Assembly (NCBI GenBank): GCA_005881215.1
Contig: VBDZ01000007.1
Coordinates: 1-33,914 of the forward strand
Direction of reading: 5' to 3'
From: Chloroflexota bacterium
Lineage (GTDB): Bacteria > Chloroflexota > Dormibacteria > CF-121
Length of the DNA stretch: 33,914 nucleotides
The notes under the pieces are model-generated. The model did no database searches. It saw only the letters and a program-made list of their open reading frames with translations, and was not told where the DNA came from. Positions 17,654-24,777 of the stretch are shown piece by piece (position 1 is the first letter of the stretch; each line of letters opens with the position of its first letter). The position numbers were made by a program, and so were the translations under genes.

Positions 17654-19075
17654 CTAGGCGCGGGTTTCGGCTGGAAGACTCGTCGGGGTTCGGTCGGGAA
17701 TTCCGATCGTGGCGATCTCCGACCAGAGCTGGGCGGCGGCCCGCCGACCGAGATAGAAACTATCCAGGTCGAGCCGTTCGTTCGGTGCGTGCGCGAAGCA
17801 ATCCGGCAGGACGAATCCGACCAGCAGGCAATCGGGGGTGAGCCGGCGCGTCATCACGTCGACGGCGCCGATCGACCCGCCAGTTCGAATCAAGGCTGGG
17901 TCTTTGCCGTAGACGCGCTTCAACGCCCGCTGTCCGGCCTGGATGAGCGGGTGGTCAACCGGTGTTACCCACGGCTCGGCTTGACCGCTCAGCTGGGTGA
18001 GGCTGATCCGCACCGTCTTCGGGCTGACCGCCTCGATGTACTCACGAAGGCCCCGGGTGACGGCGCTGGGATCCTGGTCGGGGACGAGGCGGCAACTGAT
18101 TTTCGCCGCGGCCCAGGCCGGGATGATCGTCTTCGCGCCCGGGCCCTGATAGCCGCCCCAGATGCCGTTTACGTCCAGCGTCGGCCGGGCCCAATTTCGC
18201 TCGGTCGGCGTGAAGCCGGCTTCACCGTGCAGCGATTGAAGGCCGTAGGTCTTCTTCACGTCGGCTTCATCGAATGGCACCTGAGCGAACAGTCGCCGCT
18301 CGTCGTCGGTCAATGGCCGCACGCCGTCGTAGAACCCCGGGATCAGGATGTGGCCGGCCGAATCCTTGAGTCGTACCAGGATCTCGGCCAGCGCGTTTGC
18401 TGGATTGGGCGCGATTCCACCCAGCTGGCCAGAGTGCATGTCCATTGTGGCGGCTTCGACCCGGAGCTCGAAATACACCAGCCCGCGCAACGCGTAGGTG
18501 ATTGCTGGAAAGCCTTTGGCGACCATCTGGGTATCGCTGACGACGCCATAGTCGCTGCGAAGCCGGTCGGTGTTGGCCGTCACGAACTCCTCGAAGTGCG
18601 TACTGCCAATCTCTTCCTCGCCTTCCGCGATCACCTTGAGGTTGAGGGGGAGCTCACCGGTTGTCTTCAGCCAGGCGTCGATGGCTTGCCAGTGCAGCGC
18701 GATCTGCCCCTTGTCATCGGATGAGCCACGCCCGAGCAGCAGGCCGTCCTGACGGATGGGCTCGAACGGTGGCGACGTCCACAGATCGATCGGATCAACC
18801 GGCTGCACATCGTAGTGGCCGTAGAGCAGCACCGTGGGTTTGCCGGGGGCCCTCAGCCAATCGGCATAGACGGCCGGATGCCCGCCCGTCTCGATCACTT
18901 CGGCGTTCTCCAAGCCAACCCGCTCGTACTGCTCGGCGAGGTGACCAGCCGCCCGCCGCACGTCATCGGCGCGCTCGGGTTGACTCGAGATGCTGGGAAT
19001 CCGCAGAAAATCCTCGAGTTCCTTGAGTCCCTGCTCGCGGGTTTGCTCGAGGAATTCCTCAGGCGTGGCCATCAC
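17654..19075 (-). CDS. M20-family metallopeptidase / dipeptidase
   Basis: TVLLYGHYDVQPVDPIDLWTSPPFEP...GRGSSDDKGQIALHWQAI...AEGEEEIGSTHFEEF. Confidence 0.95.
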   Translation of the reverse strand: MMATPEEFLEQTREQGLKELEDFLRIPSISSQPERADDVRRAAGHLAEQYERVGLENAEVIETGGHPAVYADWLRAPGKPTVLLYGHYDVQPVDPIDLWTSPPFEPIRQDGLLLGRGSSDDKGQIALHWQAIDAWLKTTGELPLNLKVIAEGEEEIGSTHFEEFVTANTDRLRSDYGVVSDTQMVAKGFPAITYALRGLVYFELRVEAATMDMHSGQLGGIAPNPANALAEILVRLKDSAGHILIPGFYDGVRPLTDDERRLFAQVPFDEADVKKTYGLQSLHGEAGFTPTERNWARPTLDVNGIWGGYQGPGAKTIIPAWAAAKISCRLVPDQDPSAVTRGLREYIEAVSPKTVRISLTQLSGQAEPWVTPVDHPLIQAGQRALKRVYGKDPALIRTGGSIGAVDVMTRRLTPDCLLVGFVLPDCFAHAPNERLDLDSFYLGRRAAAQLWSEIATIGIPDRTPTSLPAETRA

Positions 19076-19124
19076 AACCTATCTTAAGCAGCGCGCGTCG
19101 CCGGCCTGGCCTGGCGGTAGGCGC

Positions 19125-20039
19125 CTAGTAGATGAACCCCAGCAAATCGAGGCCCGCCGTCGACTTGATCGTCCGGTAGTCGACCCGGCCCCAGCCGGCG
19201 TAATTCATCTCCGATACGGTGAAGGACCCGTCGGCGTTCACCGACTCGACGTAGGAAACGTGCCCCACCGGTGATGTCCAGCTGATCCCCTGTACCATGA
19301 TGGCCCCCACCATCGGCACCTGACCCTCGGCATAGCCGAATTGTTGCGCGTTGTACCACCACTGCCAGGCATTGCCGGACCACGGGATGTAGCGTTTGTG
19401 GGCCACCCACCAGGTGCAATACCCGTAGGGGAATTTGCCACCGCTGCCGTATACCGGTGAGGTGCTGTAGGTGATGGTGTAGTTCGTCACCTGGCGGCCG
19501 AAACGATTCCAGGTGACCGTCTTGATGGTCTTTTTGCCGACCCCGCCCGAATCCAGGGCCGGACCGACGCCGTCCGGCAACATCACCATGACGCCGGCCT
19601 TCAGATGATCCGGGTCGCGGATGAGGTTGAAGTCGATGATGTCCTGCAGGTTGACGTGGTATTGCACTGCCAGGCCGCTCAGCTGGGTATTGGGCTGCAC
19701 CTTGACCAGGATGCCGTTCACCGGGGGAATGACCAGTCGCTGGCCTTGCACGACGCTGGTGACGTCGGCGATGTTGTTGGCCCAGCGGAGGGTGTCAACC
19801 GTCAGCCCGAACCGGCCGGCAACGTTCTCCACGGTATCGCCCGGCTTGATCGTGTAGTAGCTCACGTCGCGGCGGACCGGGGTGTCGACGCTGGAGGTGC
19901 TCATCTTCATGATGAAGCCGCCCTGGGCCAGAACCACGTCGTCGACATGCGTGGTCCGCACGGACGTTAGTGGAGTGGAATTTGCGCCGTAGGCTGTATC
20001 GGTGTGGAGTCGGTCGAAGGCTGTCAGTACCGGGATCAC
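19125..20039 (-). CDS. Secreted LysM + CHAP peptidoglycan hydrolase; true start possibly CTG at 20090 (see findings)
   Basis: YTIKPGDTVENVAGRFGLTVDTLRWANNI (LysM), second LysM-like segment, GGKFPYGYCTWWVAHKRYIPWSGNAWQWW...GHVSYVESVNADGSFTVSEMNY (CHAP). Confidence 0.88.
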   Translation of the reverse strand: MIPVLTAFDRLHTDTAYGANSTPLTSVRTTHVDDVVLAQGGFIMKMSTSSVDTPVRRDVSYYTIKPGDTVENVAGRFGLTVDTLRWANNIADVTSVVQGQRLVIPPVNGILVKVQPNTQLSGLAVQYHVNLQDIIDFNLIRDPDHLKAGVMVMLPDGVGPALDSGGVGKKTIKTVTWNRFGRQVTNYTITYSTSPVYGSGGKFPYGYCTWWVAHKRYIPWSGNAWQWWYNAQQFGYAEGQVPMVGAIMVQGISWTSPVGHVSYVESVNADGSFTVSEMNYAGWGRVDYRTIKSTAGLDLLGFIY

Positions 20040-20153
20040 GGCCGCCGCTAACAGAACAAGCGTGTGCGTTAAAAACCGGCTCTGTGCCAGATCACTTCCC
20101 CCGTGATAGCTCGAGTTGGTTTTTCAGGATGGTAGCACAGGTTAGGCCCCGGC

Positions 20154-20171
20154 AAGTGCCCCCGGGCACTT
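20154..20171. promoter_or_regulatory. Perfect inverted repeat AAGTGCCC-CC-GGGCACTT between divergent cell-wall hydrolase genes
   Basis: 8-bp arms, 2-nt spacer in the intergenic region. Confidence 0.5.
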
Positions 20172-20372
20172 CCCTAAAAGGTGAAAGCGGGCAAGGAGTG
20201 ACAAAAATGTGAAAATAGGACACAGTTGAGGCTCCCGCTCCGGGAAGCGGGCCGGGCGGTCGTCGAATACGAAACGGGCAAGAAGGGGCCCGCGGAGGCA
20301 GGGTTATTGGGGTCCGACTCGACAGGTGAAAGACGCCTCAGCCTTAACAGCTGTAAAGACTTTTGTAGAGCC

Positions 20373-21806
20373 ATGAATTCCCGACCCTACGTGGCGCGCC
20401 CGGGGCGCCGGCGGCGGGCGGTGGCAATCCTGGGCCTGACGCTCCTCGGGATCCTCGGCCTGATGCTCGCCCCAGCCGGCGCGTTCGCCGCCGTGCCGCC
20501 TCCCACGGTCGCCACCCCCTCTCCGTCCCCGACCCCGAGTCCGAGCCCCACCGGTGGAGTCACATCGTCGCCCAGCGCCAGTCCCTCTCCAACCGTGGCC
20601 GCCTCGCCGAAAAGCCAGTCGCTGCAGAATCAGCAAGCGCAGGGCCAGCTGATCGGAGCGCTCACCGCTTCTGAGGCGCACGCCCTGATGCTCGACAAAT
20701 CGCTCAACCAGTCCGAGCTGGGCCTGATCGCGCTCGGCCAGCAGATCCTCGACGGCGAAAAGCAGGTCTCTGGGCTGGACAGCCGGATCAGCGCCGTCAG
20801 CGCGCTGCACGATCAGGTCAGTGCCCGGCTCCTCCAGGACCGGGCGCAGCTGGCCACCGTGGTGCGGCGGCTCTACAAGCACCAGGACAACTTCTTTGCC
20901 AGCCTGGTGCGGGCGGGCGGCTTCGGCGGATTGCTGGAGACGCTCGGCTACAGCGACGTCATCATCGATCGTGAGCGAAACCTGGTGCGGTCGGTGCAAG
21001 CGGACGATGTGGCCCTGACGCATGCCCAGACCACCCTCGAACGCAGCCGGGCCGCCAAGAAAGACGTGCTATCCCGCCTCGTCGTCGCTCGCACCGCCCT
21101 GGCCGGAGCGATCGCCAACGAGCAGTCGCTCCAGACCCAACTGCAGGGGGCGATCGACGATGCGCTGCAGGCACTGGACGCAATGCAAACCGATTCGCCG
21201 GAGATGGCGGCCAGGCGGGCCAAGCTGGTTCAGCTGAAGACGGACAGCGTCCTCAGCCAGATCGAGCAAGCGGTCTTTGCCCTGCAGAACTTCCCGGGCA
21301 CCGCGCAGTCGATCGCGGAAGACCCGGTGCTGAGCGCGACCGGCAAATTGCTCTGGCCGATCCCCCACGCCACCATCTCCCAGGGATTTGGCCCGACCGC
21401 CTACGTCTTCGAGGCGGCCTACGCCGGGTTCCCGCATTTCCATACCGGTCTCGATCTCGCCGTTCCGCTGGGAACACCGGTCTTCGCCGCGGCCGACGGC
21501 GCGGTGGTGCTCGCCCGCTCGATGACCGATTCCAGCGGTGCCCTGGTCGGGTACGGCAACTACGTCGTCATCCAGCACGACGCCGGGTTGAAGACGCTCT
21601 ACGGCCACCTGTTGATGATCGGGGTCAAGGAGGGCGACCTGGTCAAGCGCGGCCAGCTGATCGGGCTGGTCGGATCAACCGGAAACTCCACCGGGCCGCA
21701 CACGCATTTCGAGGTCCGGATCGAGAACAGCCCGGTTGACCCGTTGCAGATGCTCCCGGCGCTCGCGCCGCAGGCAGCGACGCCGATCCCGGGGATCGCG
21801 AACTAG
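20373..21806 (+). CDS. Secreted coiled-coil M23 peptidase (murein hydrolase activator-like)
   Basis: Signal peptide after MNSRPYVARPGRRRRAVAILGLTLLGILGLML; coiled coil; HFHTGLDLAVPLGTPVFAAADGAVV...YGNYVVIQHDAGLKTLYGHL...GSTGNSTGPHTHFEVRIENSPVDPLQML. Confidence 0.93.
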   Translation: MNSRPYVARPGRRRRAVAILGLTLLGILGLMLAPAGAFAAVPPPTVATPSPSPTPSPSPTGGVTSSPSASPSPTVAASPKSQSLQNQQAQGQLIGALTASEAHALMLDKSLNQSELGLIALGQQILDGEKQVSGLDSRISAVSALHDQVSARLLQDRAQLATVVRRLYKHQDNFFASLVRAGGFGGLLETLGYSDVIIDRERNLVRSVQADDVALTHAQTTLERSRAAKKDVLSRLVVARTALAGAIANEQSLQTQLQGAIDDALQALDAMQTDSPEMAARRAKLVQLKTDSVLSQIEQAVFALQNFPGTAQSIAEDPVLSATGKLLWPIPHATISQGFGPTAYVFEAAYAGFPHFHTGLDLAVPLGTPVFAAADGAVVLARSMTDSSGALVGYGNYVVIQHDAGLKTLYGHLLMIGVKEGDLVKRGQLIGLVGSTGNSTGPHTHFEVRIENSPVDPLQMLPALAPQAATPIPGIAN

Positions 21807-21822
21807 CGCGGCCGGATCAGGC

Positions 21823-22317
21823 TCAGTACCCGGGTTTCGCCGACGCCGCCGGCGCCGCCGCCAGGTCGGGGGTAGCGGCGAACCATTTGCCGAAGAGGCC
21901 CTGGCCATAGGCATCACCGGAATCCCCATCCTTTGAATAGGTGTAGAGCGGATGGCCGTTGTAGAGGACCTGGCTGCCGTTCGATCCATTGAGCAGGCTC
22001 AGCGTTCCCGGTAAGGCCGGAGTGCTGGTCGGGGCCCCCGATGGGGAGAGCAGGGGCGGCCAGGTGCTGGCGCATCCACCGGTGCAGGCGATCGAGGTCG
22101 CCGTGTCGGGTGTGAAGTAGTAGAGCGTGAGTCCCCTGGCATTCTTCAGCACGGTTTCAGTTTTTCCGGCGACCTTCATGGACGCGGTATGGATCAGCGC
22201 CGAGCTACTCGCCGACGTCGCCGCCCCGGTACCGGCCGAGGTCGTGCCGCCGCAGGCAGCCAGCGAAACGGCCGCTAACCCCAGGATGATGGTGCCCGGA
22301 ATTCGAAGTGTCAGCAT
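21823..22317 (-). CDS. COG4315-type lipoprotein (secreted Yx(FWY)xxD repeat family)
   Basis: Lipobox LAAVSLAACG; GLTLYYFTPDTATSIACTGGCASTWPPLL...QVLYNGHPLYTYSKDGDSGDAYGQGLFGKWFAATPD. Confidence 0.88.
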   Translation of the reverse strand: MLTLRIPGTIILGLAAVSLAACGGTTSAGTGAATSASSSALIHTASMKVAGKTETVLKNARGLTLYYFTPDTATSIACTGGCASTWPPLLSPSGAPTSTPALPGTLSLLNGSNGSQVLYNGHPLYTYSKDGDSGDAYGQGLFGKWFAATPDLAAAPAASAKPGY

Positions 22318-22381
22318 GAAGGCCTCCTCGGCGCCAAGCCGGACGCCACAGGTGAATACCCGGGCTGGTTACGTTCGGCTC

Positions 22382-22410
22382 TTGCCAAGCGGACGGGCGC
22401 GTTGTACGAT
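22382..22410 (+). promoter_or_regulatory. Candidate sigma70-type promoter of the aromatic operon (TTGCCA-17bp-TACGAT)
   Basis: Hexamers at 22382-22387 and 22405-22410, exact 17-bp spacer, 10 nt before the leader ORF ATG. Confidence 0.6.
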
Positions 22411-22420
22411 GCCGAGCACG

Positions 22421-22495
22421 ATGATGCGGCGCATTCGATTTGGGTACTTTTACGCCTATCTCGGGCCGGCTCGGGTCCGGCTCGGGATGAGCTAG
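22421..22495 (+). CDS. Putative aromatic-rich leader peptide MMRRIRFGYFYAYLGPARVRLGMS
   Basis: 24-codon ORF with TTT GGG TAC TTT TAC GCC TAT, between promoter and aromatic operon. Confidence 0.6.
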   Translation: MMRRIRFGYFYAYLGPARVRLGMS

Positions 22496-22577
22496 CGCCG
22501 CTCCTTCCCAGCATCACCCGACGACCGGCCCTCCTCCAGCAGAGCGATAACGTGGCGCACCCAGGAGGTAGAGAGGA

Positions 22578-22946
22578 ATGCCGGTTCGAGGGATTCGCGG
22601 GGCAACGACCACACAAGAAGACAGCGAGGTGGCGATCATCGAGGCAACCAGCGAGTTGCTCGCAGAAATCGCGCGCGAGAACGCGCTCGATCCGGATGAC
22701 ATCGCGGCCGCCTGGTTCACGACCACACCCGATCTGACGGCGGAGTTCCCCGCCGCGGCCGCTCGTCAGCTCGGTTGGGGCGATGTGCCCCTGATGTGCG
22801 CGCACGAGATGGCGGTGCCGGCCTCGAATCCGCGCAGCCTTGCCCGTTGTATCCGGGTCCTCCTGCTGGTCAACACCACCGTGCCTTCGTCGGCGATCCA
22901 CTTCGTTTATCTGCGGGGCGCCGAAAAGCTCCGGGTGACGGCATGA
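22578..22946 (+). CDS. aroH: Chorismate mutase, AroH class
   Basis: 122 aa; VRGIRGATTTQEDSEVAIIEATSELLAEIARENAL...TTTPDLTAEFPAAAARQLGW...VPLMCAHEMAVP...IRVLLLVNT...HFVYLRGAEKLR. Confidence 0.95.
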   Translation: MPVRGIRGATTTQEDSEVAIIEATSELLAEIARENALDPDDIAAAWFTTTPDLTAEFPAAAARQLGWGDVPLMCAHEMAVPASNPRSLARCIRVLLLVNTTVPSSAIHFVYLRGAEKLRVTA

Positions 22947-23965
22947 TCATCGTGATGCGCCATGACGCGACCTCGGCGCAGGTGGCGGCGGTGGTCGCTC
23001 AGGTCCAGGCGCACGGGATGCGCACCCACCTGAGCGACGGCGACGAGCGGACCGTGATCGGCGTGATCGGAACCAATCCCTTCGCGCTGCGGGATCTCTT
23101 TATCGAGGCCCCCGGCGTGGCTGAGGTGGTTCCCATCACCAAGCCCTTCAAGCTGTCGAACCGCGAGTTCCGGTCGCGCGACACCCGGATCAAGGTCAAC
23201 TCCCACGAAGTCGGCGGCGATCGGATCTGGATCGTGGCCGGGCCGTGTTCGGTCGACAACGAAGAGCTGTACCTCGAAAGCTGCCGGCTGGTGCAGGCGG
23301 CCGGGGCCCACGCCCTGCGTGGCGGTGTCTTCAAGCCACGCACCTCGCCCTACAGCTTCCAGGGGCTGCGCGCGGGCGGGGTCGAGATCCTTCGCGAAGC
23401 GCGCCGCCAGACCGGTCTCCCGCTCGTCTGCGAGGTGCTGGCGCCGGCCGACATCGACACGCTGGCGGAGCTCGCCGACGTGTTACAGATCGGGGCCCGC
23501 AACATGCAGAACTTCGCCCTGCTGTCCGAGGTAGGCCGGCTACGCAAACCGGTCCTCCTGAAACGCGGCATGTCGGCGACGATCGAAGAGTGGCTACTGT
23601 CGGCCGAGTACATCCTGAGCCAGGGAAACTACCAGGTCATCCTTTGCGAGCGGGGCATCCGCACCTTCGAGACCTACACCCGCAACACCCTGGACCTCAA
23701 CGCCATCCCGCTGATCAAGGAGCTGAGCCACCTCCCCATCATCGTCGACCCCAGCCACGGCACCGGCCGGCGTTCACTGGTCACGGCGATGGCGCTGGCC
23801 GGCATCGCCGCCGGCGCCCACGGCCTGATGGTCGAGGTGCACGCCCAACCGGAGGTCGCGCTTTCCGATGGCGCGCAGTCGCTCACCCCCCAGGCATTCC
23901 GGCAGTTGGTCGAGCAGGTCGACGCCGTTGCCGCCGCGCTCCAGCGGCCGGTCGGAGTCTCGTGA
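22943..23965 (+). CDS. aroF: 3-deoxy-7-phosphoheptulonate synthase (DAHP synthase)
   Basis: VAGPCSVDNEELYLESCRLVQAAGAHALRGGVFKPRTSPYSFQGL...VLLKRGMSATIEEWLLSAEYI...IVDPSHGTGRRSLV; ATGA overlap with chorismate mutase. Confidence 0.96.
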   Translation: MIIVMRHDATSAQVAAVVAQVQAHGMRTHLSDGDERTVIGVIGTNPFALRDLFIEAPGVAEVVPITKPFKLSNREFRSRDTRIKVNSHEVGGDRIWIVAGPCSVDNEELYLESCRLVQAAGAHALRGGVFKPRTSPYSFQGLRAGGVEILREARRQTGLPLVCEVLAPADIDTLAELADVLQIGARNMQNFALLSEVGRLRKPVLLKRGMSATIEEWLLSAEYILSQGNYQVILCERGIRTFETYTRNTLDLNAIPLIKELSHLPIIVDPSHGTGRRSLVTAMALAGIAAGAHGLMVEVHAQPEVALSDGAQSLTPQAFRQLVEQVDAVAAALQRPVGVS

Positions 23966-24777
23966 TGCGAGTCGGGATCATCGGTCTGGGTTTGATCGGT
24001 GGCTCCCTGGCGCTTGCCCTGCGCCAGCTCGGACGCTCGATCGAAGTCATCGGCGTGGCCAAGCGGGCGGAAAGTGCGGCCGAAGCGACCCGGCGCGGTG
24101 CGGTCGATCGAGCCTCAACGGATCTGGCGGACCTCTCGGACTGCGACATCGTGGTCATCGCCACCCCGATCGAGGAGATTGCCGTTGTGATGGAACGGCT
24201 CGGTCCCCTCGTCGCGACCGAAACGCTCATTACCGATGTCGCCAGTGTCAAGCGGCCGGTTCTCGACTGGGCACAGCGCTTACCGAACCCATCGCGTTTT
24301 CTCGGTGGTCACCCGGTGGCTGGCAAGACGCGAACTGGGCTGGCGGCGAGCGATGCCGCCATCTTTGCGCACGAGCCGTGGATTTTCACGCCGGTCGAGG
24401 GTCAGGATGTCCGGCCGTTCGATACCTGGTTCGAGATCGTGCGCGCGATCGGCGGCACCGTGAGCTTCATGGGCGCCGACGCGCACGACCGGCAGATGGC
24501 CTTTCTCAGCCACCTGGCGTTCGTGGTGAGCGCGGCCTTCTCCGAAACGATCCAGAAAAACGCGGATCCGACGGCCGGCGGGCCCGGCTACCGCAGCCTG
24601 GTTCGTCTCGCCGGTGGGGAGCCTTCGATGTACGAGGCAATCGCGCGGGAAAACCGCGACGCCCTGGTCGACGCGATCGACCGCTTCGACGCCGTCCTGC
24701 ACCGCTATCGCCAGCGAATCGGCGACGGCGCTCGGGTGCGGGAACTGTTCGGCGGAGCCGTGCATGCCGGGCGCTGA
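23965..24777 (+). CDS. tyrA: Prephenate dehydrogenase
   Basis: MRVGIIGLGLIGGSLALALRQLG...VVIATPIEEI...LITDVASVKRPV...FLGGHPVAGKTRTGLAASDAAIF. Confidence 0.93.
   Translation: MRVGIIGLGLIGGSLALALRQLGRSIEVIGVAKRAESAAEATRRGAVDRASTDLADLSDCDIVVIATPIEEIAVVMERLGPLVATETLITDVASVKRPVLDWAQRLPNPSRFLGGHPVAGKTRTGLAASDAAIFAHEPWIFTPVEGQDVRPFDTWFEIVRAIGGTVSFMGADAHDRQMAFLSHLAFVVSAAFSETIQKNADPTAGGPGYRSLVRLAGGEPSMYEAIARENRDALVDAIDRFDAVLHRYRQRIGDGARVRELFGGAVHAGR

Noticed and set aside
17789-18724. Plus-strand 311-aa ORF
   Set aside because: Antisense to a canonical M20 peptidase.
20040-20225. ydaO/c-di-AMP riboswitch upstream of LysM-CHAP gene
   Set aside because: A CTAACCT string is present, but the conserved GGGGAACC and other core segments were not found on either strand.
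23245-23964. N-terminal part of ORF 23245..24777
   Set aside because: Alternate frame of DAHP synthase; the real prephenate dehydrogenase starts at ATG 23965.
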